Positions 24,477 through 32,858 of a stretch of 33,199 nt of DNA are shown piece after piece. The notes beneath the pieces are model-generated. The model did not search any database. It was given only the letters and a program-made list of their open reading frames with translations, and was not told the origin of the DNA. Source of the stretch: JALZHR01 sp036389695 (GTDB lineage Bacteria > Acidobacteriota > Blastocatellia > Pyrinomonadales > Pyrinomonadaceae); assembly GCA_036389695.1 (NCBI GenBank), contig DASVWG010000359.1:1-33199 (forward strand), written 5' to 3'. Each line of letters opens with the position of its first letter. Position 1 is the first letter of the stretch. The position numbers were made by a program, and so were the translations under genes.

Positions 24477-25424
24477 TTAACAAAACGCGGGCGCGATTTC
24501 CTCGATTCGTTTCTTTTGCGCCGGGCTTAATTTTCCGAGCGTCGCCAAGAATTTCGAATGCGTCAGTCCCGTGCCGAGATAAGTCCAGCGATTTGCCTGC
24601 TGCTGAACGCGCATAAACTCTTCGCGCTCGCTTTCGGACAAACGGCGCTCGGTGACGCGTTCGAATGCTTCGAGGTCGAAAATCGTCTGCTGTTTTAATC
24701 CTTCGTCGAGAAAACCGCCGATTTCCAGAAATTCGTCGACGGCTTTTTCGATTTCCGCTTCGCTCATTCCGTCGGCAAGCGCTTCGACCATCAAAGTGTC
24801 GAGCTTCGCGTGCTGCGCTTCTTCCAGCCAGTGATGCTTGAGCAGGCTTTTAAACTGCGGGTCGAGCTGCTAGTCGTCCTTGATGCTTTCGATATAATGC
24901 CGCTGCGCCATCCATTCGATTTTCAGGACAGCCAGCGCGACCGCCAGGGGCTGACGCGCCAGAACAAACGCGGCGACTTCCGCGGGCGGACCGATGACCG
25001 CGCATTCGGTCGGGAAATTTTTATGAAATTCCGCCGTAAAGGTTTTGAACAGTTGAATATGTTTGGCTTCCTCGCTCGCAAACTGCAGAAAAGCGCGCAC
25101 GCGGTAATCGTCCGAGTCGAGCGACGGGCGGACGTGGTCGAGCACGAACGGCAGAATAAATTCCTCGACCAGACCGAAAATCTGCAAATAGGTGTGCCCT
25201 TTGATTTGGTTTAAGACGCGCTTTTCGCCCGCGCTCAAAAAGTTCAGATTCGACACTCGCGCCAGCGATTCGGGCATAAACGGCTTGGTAAAATCGAGTT
25301 GCTTGTCGCCGCCGATAATGTCCTCGATGCGCCAGTTGACTTTTTGCGACGCGACCAGAGTTTCCGCGAAACTGTAGGCGGGCGCGATTGTATTTAAGTT
25401 GTTATTTGTAGCTTCAGCTAACAT
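24477..25424 (-). pseudogene. AurF-like diiron oxygenase gene interrupted by an in-frame TAG
   Basis: One continuous frame of 316 codons runs from the ATG at 25424 (AGGAG 9 nt upstream) to the stop at 24477, broken only by TAG at codon 185 (24870-24872). Helices carry the ligand pattern of AurF-type/ferritin-like diiron enzymes: E88 in LVEEFILPFVLDH, E119-x-x-H122 in SEEAKHIQLF, E170 in KIEWMAQRHY, then H198, E202 and H205 in KHHWLEEAQHAKLD. The last three lie after the TAG, so the truncated 184-residue product could not build the full site. Codons after the TAG keep normal sense and motif quality, so the lesion is recent, an error, or read through. The intact enzyme would oxidise an unknown substrate with O2. 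Confidence 0.8.
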
Positions 25425-25510
25425 TTATTTAATCTCCTTTTTTATCTGTTTTGTTGTTGTTTATTGCGCGGCAAATCCTTTAACAAAAGGGTTTACCGTT
25501 AAAAAATTTT

Positions 25511-26398
25511 TCAAATCCACACGCGGCTTATCCTGACGCGCATCGGCTGCTGCTTGACGCCGCGAAAGACCGTAAAAACGCCGTTCTCGTTTTTCAAAAG
25601 CATATAATCGGAGCTGACCAGACCGTTTCCGCCCGTCGATTCGACGACGTTCAGGCGGCGATAAAATTTTTCGTCGCTGTATTGGTCGATGTATTGCGTG
25701 TTCAGTTCCTTGTTGAAGTGAAACGGGTTGGTAATCATCACGTGCCCGATGTCTCTGCCGCTGTATTGCGGAATTACTTTATTGCTGCCGTCAACCAGCC
25801 CGAAAACGTATATGCTGACATCGTTTATTTCCTCGAATGTCGTCACCGGTCGCCCTTGCAACAGCAGATAATCAATCGGCGAATTGGCGGTCGTCTTTTT
25901 TCCCAGAATCGCCTGCATATATCTGCCGACAAAGCCGTTGCAATCCAAGCCGACTTTGCCCGCATCGCAATAAGCCTGAATCTTGTCGGCGGCAATCACC
26001 CCGAAACGCACCGCCAGCTGCAAGGTTATCTGGACGTCTTCGGGCGAGCCTTTGCCCCAGATTGCCTGCGTCGCGATGCCGTAAAGCTTCCATTTGTCGG
26101 CGGGTTTGTAGTAGTAGGTCTCGACGCTGCCGCCGGCTTTTTTGACGAAAACTTTTATTTCCTCGGTCGCGTCGTCTTTCGCGGTGTTATTGAACGGGGC
26201 GAATTTTCCGCCGAATTCCGCCAGAAACTCGGTCGTTCTGGCGTCGTATTTTTCCGGCTCTCCCTTTTTCGATATTCTTTCGGAAAGCCGGTATTGACTG
26301 ACTCTGACCTGTTCCCAGCGAATAACCTCGTTCGTTTTACTGACAATCGGAACCGGCAGGTTCCAGTAAAGCTGGGCATATTCATAAGGCGTCATCAT
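25511..26398 (-). CDS. NlpC/P60-like cysteine hydrolase (putative)
   Basis: The 295-residue protein has no signal peptide (MMTPYEYAQLYWNLPVPIVS). Two short motifs match the papain-like NlpC/P60 fold: the nucleophile region GLDCNGFVGRYM with Cys153, and the His region GRDIGHVMITNP with His219. Standard NlpC/P60 members read DCSGFV and GHVGIY at these points. Such enzymes cut peptide or amide bonds in cell-wall peptides or modify lipids, but the N-terminal 110 residues match nothing I recognise. GAGGAG lies 12 nt upstream. It heads the minus-strand run that includes the diiron gene, 87 nt away, so co-transcription is plausible. Confidence 0.6.
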   Translation of the reverse strand: MMTPYEYAQLYWNLPVPIVSKTNEVIRWEQVRVSQYRLSERISKKGEPEKYDARTTEFLAEFGGKFAPFNNTAKDDATEEIKVFVKKAGGSVETYYYKPADKWKLYGIATQAIWGKGSPEDVQITLQLAVRFGVIAADKIQAYCDAGKVGLDCNGFVGRYMQAILGKKTTANSPIDYLLLQGRPVTTFEEINDVSIYVFGLVDGSNKVIPQYSGRDIGHVMITNPFHFNKELNTQYIDQYSDEKFYRRLNVVESTGGNGLVSSDYMLLKNENGVFTVFRGVKQQPMRVRISRVWI

Positions 26399-26591
26399 AT
26401 TTATTTATTACTCCTCTTCACGCTTAATAATTTTGTGTCGAAACACGGGCGGCGATAATTTGTTTTCGTCGGTTTCGAAATTGATTCGTCTCTCGAAAAT
26501 CGCCGCCGCTTTTTATTTTTCCCGCTTGTTTCAAGGTTCTGTTTTCTCACAGCTTCAAAAAGTCAAAATGTTTTCGGCTTTGTCAGAATCG

Positions 26592-26600
26592 TGCTATGAT
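26592..26600 (+). promoter_or_regulatory. Extended -10 promoter for the winged-helix regulator
   Basis: TG-C-TATGAT (26592-26600) is a full extended -10 element in the otherwise empty 300-bp gap 26399-26698. The -35 region is weak (TTTTCG 18 nt upstream). Expected transcription start is near 26607, giving a leader of about 90 nt to the ATG at 26699. No other element was seen in this gap. Confidence 0.5.
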
Positions 26601-26698
26601 TCCCCTCGTCGCAAAGGTGAAGCAAGAGCGCAAACTTTTTTGCAGAAATACGTCTTTGATTTGGGTTAGACATTTCTTAGAGAGTTATTAGAAGCTGT

Positions 26699-28849
26699 AT
26701 GTCGCTGGAAACAAACGGGTTTGAGTTTGAAGAGTTTCTGCTCGACACAAAGGAAAAAGTTCTTTGGCGCGCGGGCAAACCCGTCGCCATCACGCCGAAA
26801 ACCTTTCAACTGCTTCTTGCGCTGGTCGAAAATCACGGTCGTCTGGTCGAAAAAGACGAGCTGATGCGCACGGTCTGGGCGGACAGTTACGTCGAAACGG
26901 GCAACCTGACTTTTACGATTAATCTCGTCCGCAAAGCTCTCGGCGACGAAAAACAAAACCCGCGTTTTATCGAAACCGTTCCGCGCCGCGGCTATCGCTT
27001 TATCGCCGAAGTCACGGAGCTGGCGAAAAAAAACGGCTCGCCCGGCGACGCGCCGCCGATCGACGCGCAGACGGTTGAAAAAATTCCAGCCGCGAGTTCC
27101 GGCTTCAAAAAAATCTTATTTCCAGCCGCCGCGCTGCTTCTGATTGCGGGCGTAATTTTAACCGGCTTCTGGCTTATAAGAAGTAAAAATTTCGCCGCCG
27201 CGCCCGTTTTAGACGCGCCTTTTTCTTCGGAAAATCTCTCGACCAATGGGAAAGTTATGTTTGCCGCGCTTTCAAAGGACGGCAAACACGTGGTTTATAC
27301 AAACGGCACGGGCGGCGATAAGCAGAGCGTCTGGCTGAGGCAGCTCGAAACCGGCAGCAACGTCGAGATAATTCCGCCGTCCGATGAACAGTATTTCGGT
27401 CTGGTTCTCTCGCCGGACGAAGAAACTCTTTATTTCGCCCGTCGCCCGCGTTCTTTCCGTGAACCGACGGATATCTACCGCGTTTCGATTTTCGGCGGCA
27501 TTCCGCAAAAAATCGTGGACGGGACGGAACTCGGCTGGCTGGGCATCTCGCCGGACGGCAGGCAAATCTCTTTCGTGCGCTGCCCGCAGCGCACGGACGA
27601 ATTCTGTTCGCTGTACGTTGCCGACGCCGCCGACGGCAAAAATGAAAGGAAAATCTTCTCGCGCCCGCACCCGTTTCGCATCGGCGATAATCGCTTTGCG
27701 CCCGACGGAAAATCAATCGCCTTCGCGACGGGAACATCGGTCGGTTCTTCGAATGAGTTCGAGCTGCGGGAAATCGAATTGGAAAGCGGCGCGGAACGCG
27801 AATTAGTCCACGAAAAATTTCACGACATCAAAAATCTGGCGTGGCTTCCGGACAAGAGCGCTCTGCTGATGACGGCGTCAAAATTTCCCAACAAAAACTT
27901 TCGCATCTGGCAGGTTTCCGCCGCGAGCGGCGAAGCGTCGCCGTTAACCAAAGATTCCGAATCATACGCGGTTCTGAATATGAATAAGGATGCCACCGCG
28001 ATAGTCTCGACGCGCTTTAAGGAAGACTTTCGGATTAAGCTGATTCCGCCGGAAAATCCTTCCGCCGCGACGACTTTAACGAACGCGTCGGCGGCGTCAT
28101 TCGCGCCGGACGGTAAAATTTATTTTTCTTCGATTATATCGGGCAACGATGAAATCTGGAGTATAAACGCGGACGGCAGCGGGCAGCGGCAGTTGACCAA
28201 TAATACCGCCGACGAATTTGCCCCGATTATTTCGCCCGACAATAAATCGGTATTTTTCGTGTCGAACAAATCAGGCTCCGCGCAATTGTGGCGGATGAAT
28301 ACGGACGGCAGCAATCAGACGCAAATGACCGAAACGGACGGCGGCGCGCCCGTTTTTGTTTCGCCCGACGGCGAATGGGTTTATTACCGCCACATTCTGA
28401 CCAGCGTGCTCTGGCGCATTTCGACGAAAAGCGGCGAACAGCAGCTCGTTTTGAATAAAGAAAAACCGCGCTTTGCCTTTTCGCCGGACGGAAATCGCGT
28501 AGCTTTTTCCGAACGTCAGGGCGACGAAAGAATTCTGAACGTCGTTTCGCTGGCTGACGGGCAAACCGCGAAAACCTTTCATTTAGCCGACAAAAAATTG
28601 ATTTTAATGCACATCGTCTGGATGCCGGACGGAAAAAATCTGGCATATATTACGGCTAATCCGGGTTTTGTCAATAAAGTTTTATGGCTTCAGACGCTCG
28701 ACGAAGAAACGCCGCGCCAAATCCGCGTTTTAGGCGATGAAGAAATCTGCGAAGGCTACGGTCTGGCAGTTGCGCCGGACGGAAAGAATTTCGCCGTCGT
28801 GCAGGGCGGCTGGCGTCACGACGCGGTTTTACTCAAAGGCTTGCGCTAA
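26699..28849 (+). CDS. Membrane-bound ToxR-type winged-helix regulator with TolB/PD40 propeller
   Basis: The 716-residue protein joins three parts. Residues 8-104 are an OmpR/ToxR-type winged helix (FEFEEFLLDTKEKVLWR, ITPKTFQLLLALVENHGRLV, ETVPRRGYRFIAEV). After a linker, about 139-161 is a membrane helix (ILFPAAALLLIAGVILTGFW). The rest is a periplasmic beta-propeller of PD40/TolB-like units such as LSPDEETLYFAR, ISPDGRQISFVR, ISPDNKSVFFVSN and FSPDGNRVAFSE. By analogy with CadC/ToxR it should sense an extracytoplasmic signal and act on DNA from the membrane. This architecture is strongly expanded in Acidobacteriota. Its target is unknown. Its end overlaps the convergent MFS gene by 4 bp. 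Confidence 0.9.
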   Translation: MSLETNGFEFEEFLLDTKEKVLWRAGKPVAITPKTFQLLLALVENHGRLVEKDELMRTVWADSYVETGNLTFTINLVRKALGDEKQNPRFIETVPRRGYRFIAEVTELAKKNGSPGDAPPIDAQTVEKIPAASSGFKKILFPAAALLLIAGVILTGFWLIRSKNFAAAPVLDAPFSSENLSTNGKVMFAALSKDGKHVVYTNGTGGDKQSVWLRQLETGSNVEIIPPSDEQYFGLVLSPDEETLYFARRPRSFREPTDIYRVSIFGGIPQKIVDGTELGWLGISPDGRQISFVRCPQRTDEFCSLYVADAADGKNERKIFSRPHPFRIGDNRFAPDGKSIAFATGTSVGSSNEFELREIELESGAERELVHEKFHDIKNLAWLPDKSALLMTASKFPNKNFRIWQVSAASGEASPLTKDSESYAVLNMNKDATAIVSTRFKEDFRIKLIPPENPSAATTLTNASAASFAPDGKIYFSSIISGNDEIWSINADGSGQRQLTNNTADEFAPIISPDNKSVFFVSNKSGSAQLWRMNTDGSNQTQMTETDGGAPVFVSPDGEWVYYRHILTSVLWRISTKSGEQQLVLNKEKPRFAFSPDGNRVAFSERQGDERILNVVSLADGQTAKTFHLADKKLILMHIVWMPDGKNLAYITANPGFVNKVLWLQTLDEETPRQIRVLGDEEICEGYGLAVAPDGKNFAVVQGGWRHDAVLLKGLR

Positions 28850-30048
28850 TCCGCTCTCTTTAAATTATTCAGCGAAAGCGAAAGCAGAAAAATCTGCAAA
28901 CAAATCAGCAGCAGACAGCTTCCGAGCAGAACGAACATTCCGATACGCAGATTTTGATAATTGGTCGAAACATAGCCGATAAGCCATGTCGTGACAGCCG
29001 CGCCGAATGTTCCGCTGATGAAAAGCGGCGTCGCGCGGCGCGTGGCGCTGGCGCCGAAAGTTTTGGTAAAACGCGAGACGTTCGTCGGAAAAATCGAAGA
29101 CGTTCCGAAACCGGCGATTGACGCGCCGAGCAGCAAAGCGCCGAACGTCTCGCCCCAAACTAAAATCAAAACGCCGAGCGTCATCGTCAAAAGAGAGAGC
29201 AGAAGCATTTTGTTTTCGTTTAGCCGATGCGCGTAAAGCGGCGCGATAAGGCGTCCCGCCACAAAAAATAAAAAATAGGCGAATGTCAGCGAAAACAACG
29301 CTGTGGCGCTGCCTTCCTGATTCGGCAGACGCGCCGCGTAAGTCGTTATCCAACCGCCCATTCCGCTTTCGAAGCCGACGTGTATGAAATTGAAAAACGC
29401 AATCAGCCAGGCGATGGAAGTCGTCCAAATCGGCGGCTCATTTTCGTTTTCGTCCTGCGCCGCAGATTCTTTTAATTTTCCTTTGCGCGTCGTCAAGGCA
29501 ATCATCAAACCGGTCGCGAAAAGCAGCGCGGCGAGCAGCACGGTCGGCTGAAAAATGCTCTGCGGCGTGCTGAAAAAATCGACGAACGGCTTGCAGAAAA
29601 TCGCGCCGACGCCCCAGAAAAAATTTAGAAAATTCAGCGCGGGCGTGACCCGAAGCGGATTTAGCTCGACCGTCAGCATATTGATGGAAGGCAGGCTGAC
29701 GCCGATGCCGAAACCGTTGATGACGAAAGCCGCGAGACAGAGATTGAAAGAATCGAAATTCAAGCCCAAAACGCCCGTCAGCATCGCGGAAAAGCCCAAA
29801 ACGCTCGCGCCGCTGAAACCGAAGCGCCGGACAATCGGCTGCGTCAGAAAAGTTCCGGCGAGCGAGCCGGAAAACTGCGCGATAAAAAAATATCCGGATT
29901 CGGTGTCGTCGAGCGCGAGCCGGTTCGACAAAATCGGCAGCACCTGTCCGATTAAAACCGTCACGATGCCGGAAACCAGAAAACCGAAGTAAAGCAGAAA
30001 TTTCAAAATGCTTTTGGTTTCGGCGTTCGGCGTCTGGTTGGCAGGCAT
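28846..30048 (-). CDS. MFS transporter, FucP/sugar-type
   Basis: The 400-residue protein has 12 predicted helices with a long loop after helix 6 (TTRKGKLKESAAQDENENEP). FGFLVSGIVTVLIGQVLPIL at the first helix, INGFGIGVSLPSINML in the middle and FGTSSIFPTNVSRFTKTF in the second half fit the FHS/FucP-like sugar MFS group. It is an inner-membrane carrier, with sugar as the likely but unproven substrate. It starts 3 nt after the stop of a broken LacI-family gene, which would once have been its regulator in one operon. GGGAAG inside that remnant can serve as ribosome binding site. Its last 4 bases overlap the convergent regulator gene. Confidence 0.85.
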   Translation of the reverse strand: MPANQTPNAETKSILKFLLYFGFLVSGIVTVLIGQVLPILSNRLALDDTESGYFFIAQFSGSLAGTFLTQPIVRRFGFSGASVLGFSAMLTGVLGLNFDSFNLCLAAFVINGFGIGVSLPSINMLTVELNPLRVTPALNFLNFFWGVGAIFCKPFVDFFSTPQSIFQPTVLLAALLFATGLMIALTTRKGKLKESAAQDENENEPPIWTTSIAWLIAFFNFIHVGFESGMGGWITTYAARLPNQEGSATALFSLTFAYFLFFVAGRLIAPLYAHRLNENKMLLLSLLTMTLGVLILVWGETFGALLLGASIAGFGTSSIFPTNVSRFTKTFGASATRRATPLFISGTFGAAVTTWLIGYVSTNYQNLRIGMFVLLGSCLLLICLQIFLLSLSLNNLKRAD

Positions 30049-30051
30049 TGG

Positions 30052-30216
30052 TTATTTCTTCCCGGATTTGATTTTCGGCGCTTGCGCCGTCGATTCGCGC
30101 ACGATGAGCTTGGGTTCGAACGTTAAAGTTTGCGGAATTTCCGCGCCGTCTTTTTTATTTCCGGCGAGTCTCTGCAGAAGCGTTTTGGCGGCAAGTCAGC
30201 CCATTTCAAAAAGCGG
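30052..30216 (-). pseudogene. Remnant of a LacI-family regulator (last 55 codons)
   Basis: The minus strand reads PLFEMG, a TGA at 30196-30198, then LAAKTLLQRLAGNKKDG and FEPKLIVRESTAQAP to a TAA at 30052-30054. This is the standard LacI C-terminus (PLYEMGRLAAELLLQRL ... LIVRES), with the TGA where Arg is usual. A TAG stands directly before the Pro codon (30217-30219), and nothing upstream resembles LacI, so the DNA-binding and most of the sugar-binding domain are gone. The remnant is joined to the MFS gene with a 3-nt gap. Confidence 0.85.
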
Positions 30217-30459
30217 CTAATTTTCCGCGTTTTTCTTCGCTCGCCTGGACGGCATAGCGAAAAGTTTCTCACAGCGCGGAATTGAGCGCAAGATTTTTAT
30301 TCGCGAATTTTTAAAAATAAATTTACTGTTTAAGCGGGAAATTAAAGCGGCTTTATCTCGCGTCCGAATTCGCCGGCGGATAATTTCAGATTACATATTT
30401 TCCCTGTCGATTTTGCTCGAAATTGTTGATAAAGTAACTTTTAAAATCAGGATTGCGCG
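30217..30459. other. Intergenic region upstream of the AraC gene
   Basis: This 243-bp AT-rich stretch carries the lost 5' part of the LacI gene position and must hold the promoter of the AraC gene at 30460. No convincing -35/-10 pair, operator or RNA structure stood out. Confidence 0.4.
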
Positions 30460-31284
30460 ATGGAGTTTACGTTATCAGATAAAAAATTCGACGGATTCGC
30501 CTTCAAAAAGCGAGAGGTTGCCGGTTTCTCTCTGCTGGAGGTTGATTATTCTCCGAACGTCGAGATTCCGGCGCACGCGCACGAACAGGCAAATTTTTGT
30601 ATGGCTGTCGAAGGCGGCTGCACCGAAATTTACGGCAGCAAGGCGCGGGAATTTGTGCCTTTCTCATTAAACTTTCTGCCGCCGCAGCAGACGCATTCGT
30701 TTAAAGCTTCGAGCCGCGGAATGCGGGCTTTCAGTATCGATATTGCGCCGCAGTGACTTGCGCGAATGCGCGAGTATTCATTGAAAGTGGAAGATTCCGT
30801 GTACTGTTCGAGCGGTCTTTTGATACAGCTTCAGATGCGACTTTACCGGGAGTTTCAAAATATAAACGACGCTTCGCCGCTGGCGGTCGAAGGACTCGCG
30901 CTGGAAATGTTAGCCGAGGCTTCGCGCCGTCAAATAATAAATAAGGACGGCGGCGCGCCGCCCCGCTGGCTGAAACGGGCGCGAGCCGTCGTTCACGAAG
31001 AATTTTCTTTGCGCTTATCGCTTGACGCCATAGCGCAGGCGGTAGAGATTCATCCGGTTCATCTGGCGCGTATGTTTCGCAAATATTACGGCTGCACCAT
31101 CGGCGAATACGTCCGCCGCGTGAGGATTGAAAATGCCTGCCGTCAAATGATGACCACCGAAGCGCCGCTCGCGGAAATTGCGCTGGCGAACGGATTCTCC
31201 GACCAGAGCCATTTCAGCAGAATCTTTAAGCGGCTGAAAGGCATGACGCCCGCCGAGTATCGAGCCGGATTCGCCCCGCGCTAA
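30460..31284 (+). pseudogene. AraC-family regulator split by one in-frame TGA
   Basis: A single frame of 275 codons is broken by TGA at 30754-30756 (codon 99). The N-terminal part is a cupin-like sensing domain (IPAHAHEQANFCMAVEGG, NFLPPQQTHSF). The C-terminal part has the two AraC helix-turn-helix units (SLDAIAQAVEIHPVHLARMF and PLAEIALANGFSDQSHFSR) and the ending KRLKGMTPAEYRAGF. The stop lies in IDIAPQ-stop-LARMREYS, where related regulators often have Trp, so TGG to TGA is a simple explanation. An internal ATG at 30766 could give a 172-residue DNA-binding half without the sensor. The gene is divergent from the LacI remnant and MFS gene. Confidence 0.82.
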
Positions 31285-31376
31285 ACACGTTCCAAACCTG
31301 TTTCAATCGTTCAATACGGCTTCTCTCCGTCTCCGATAATATTGTGTCGTTCGGCAAATTCAAGGAGATAAAGATA

Positions 31377-32048
31377 ATGGACAATCAAAACCTGCAATTA
31401 CAGTCTTTGGAAAAACGCACCCGAAAGCTGGAGCGGCTGTTGCGCCTGTCGGTCGGCGGCTGGCTGCTTACTTTCGGCTTGATAACAGCGTCTTCGTCGA
31501 TGTGGAAATCACAAGCTCAGCAGCAGACGACCGCGCCGACTTCGCTGCGCGTTTCCGAGCTGGTCGTCGTCGATTCAAAAGGCGTCGAGCGAGTGAGAAT
31601 CGGCGGCGACCTGCCCGATGCGATAATCGGCGGCAAGCGCGTGCCGCGCGGGCAGCAGGCGGCGGGCGTCGTGCTGTATGACGCCACCGGCGGAGAGCGC
31701 AGCGGATACGTCACCTTTGAACCGTCGGGCAACGTCGGTCTGACGCTCGACTCGCGAAAAGAACAGATTGTTTCCTTCATCGCCGCGCCCGACGACGCTG
31801 CCTCGATGCTTCAGCTCAGAAGCGGAAAAGATTTGATAGAGCTTCGCTCGGATACGGAAGGCTCGCGGCTGACGGCGGTCAAAGCCGGACAGGTCATCTC
31901 GCAGCAGCCGCTGATTAAAAGAATGTCGGCGGATATGTGCGAGGCTTATCGAGGCGCGCGGTCGCGAGTTTCGGGTGAACAGGTCATGCGCGATTGCCGG
32001 CAGCGTTTTGCTGAAAACGCCTGCCGGACTTGTCTCGGCAAGCGCTGA
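31377..32048 (+). CDS. Membrane-anchored protein of unknown function
   Basis: The start at 31377 (223 aa) is preceded by AAGGAG with a 9-nt gap; a longer frame from 31344 would include that site. A basic coiled-coil-like N-terminus (LQSLEKRTRKLERLLRLS) leads to one hydrophobic helix (GGWLLTFGLITASSSMW). The exported part has beta-rich segments (LRVSELVVVDSKGVERVRIG, AAGVVLYDATGGERSGYVTF). Four Cys lie near the C-terminus (DMCEAYRG, MRDCRQRF, ACRTCLG). The exported region resembles proteins found next to stress genes in soil bacteria, but no family was recognised. Confidence 0.75.
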   Translation: MDNQNLQLQSLEKRTRKLERLLRLSVGGWLLTFGLITASSSMWKSQAQQQTTAPTSLRVSELVVVDSKGVERVRIGGDLPDAIIGGKRVPRGQQAAGVVLYDATGGERSGYVTFEPSGNVGLTLDSRKEQIVSFIAAPDDAASMLQLRSGKDLIELRSDTEGSRLTAVKAGQVISQQPLIKRMSADMCEAYRGARSRVSGEQVMRDCRQRFAENACRTCLGKR

Positions 32049-32089
32049 CGAACCGGCGAAAGCAATTCGCGGCTGAAAGGGCTGTATAA

Positions 32090-32149
32090 CAATGCCTTGC
32101 GGCGGACGCCCGCGAAGCAGGCATTGCCGAGCTTAAAGGCTGACGGCAA
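32090..32149. repeat. Two overlapping hairpins in the 32049-32236 gap
   Basis: CAATGCC (32090-32096) can pair with GGCATTG (32120-32126), and TTGCCG (32124-32129) with CGGCAA (32144-32149). The two stems share three bases, so they compete. They may form an attenuator or be two REP-like units. No T run follows either, so they are not called as a terminator. The remaining gap shows no gene. Confidence 0.4.
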
Positions 32150-32236
32150 GGCTGGGCTGCGGCTGGCGGAACTTGGCTGGAACAATTCCGGAGGCAAAAT
32201 CGTAATGTTTTGCTGCTGGAAAAGGAGGTTTATATT

Positions 32237-32659
32237 ATGTCTGAAATATCTACATTTAGGCTTTATTTGCTGAGAATTGGTTATCTGGTCGTCGCTTTGG
32301 GGTTAACTTTTATGATACTGCCGGGCATTATCAGCCCGCCTGAAAATTTGCCGCATATGAACTCGGTCGTTCGCAGCCTGCTCGGTGCCGTCTGCCTTCT
32401 GGCATTTCTGGGAATCCGTTATCCGCTGAAGATGCTTCCGCTTCTTTTATTTGAATTGCTGTGGAAGACAATTTGGGTTCTCGCTTTCGGGCTTCGGCTA
32501 TGGTCTGCGGGCAGGCTGGATCAAGACACGAGCGCATCGCTTTTTGACTGCATTTTCGGCATTGTATTGGTTCTGATTGTGATTCCCTGGGACTACGTAT
32601 TTAAACATTATTTGAGAGCTTCGGGAGATAAATGGCGCAAGCCTGCGCTCTCACGATAA
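32237..32659 (+). CDS. Small integral membrane protein of unknown function
   Basis: The start at 32237 (140 aa) has a strong AAAGGAGG 8 nt upstream; a 9-codon longer frame would span that site. About four hydrophobic helices are visible (LYLLRIGYLVVALGLTFMIL, VVRSLLGAVCLLAFLGI, LPLLLFELLWKTIWVLAFGL, FDCIFGIVLVLIVIPWDYVF). A loop SAGRLDQDTSAS separates the last two. No family was recognised. It lies about 190 nt after the preceding gene, and a terminator follows. Confidence 0.8.
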   Translation: MSEISTFRLYLLRIGYLVVALGLTFMILPGIISPPENLPHMNSVVRSLLGAVCLLAFLGIRYPLKMLPLLLFELLWKTIWVLAFGLRLWSAGRLDQDTSASLFDCIFGIVLVLIVIPWDYVFKHYLRASGDKWRKPALSR

Positions 32660-32730
32660 GCAGCTTTTTCATTATGCGTTGTGCTACTTACTCTGCGCCT
32701 GTTTCGTCGCCCAATAGTTAATCTGCAAAT

Positions 32731-32760
32731 AATGCCGTTTGCCTGACGGCGAGCGGCATT
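32731..32760 (+). terminator. Intrinsic terminator after the small membrane protein gene
   Basis: AATGCCG (32731-32737) pairs with CGGCATT (32754-32760). The loop can add GCC with GGC. The T-rich TTCTTTATATTTATT follows. It lies about 70 bp past the stop codon of the gene at 32237. Confidence 0.65.
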
Positions 32761-32858
32761 TCTTTATATTTATTGAGCGCCGGAAAATCAAGCGTAAAAA
32801 ATCATCGGGCGTAACACGAAATCAGGGCGGTTCAATACAAACCCTGGCATCCGGAAAC

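Noticed and set aside
30460..31284. UGA recoded as Trp or selenocysteine
   Set aside because: TGA is used as a normal terminator elsewhere in the window (for example at 5218-5220 and 12972-12974), no SECIS-like hairpin was seen, and the LacI remnant also carries a TAG and a large deletion.
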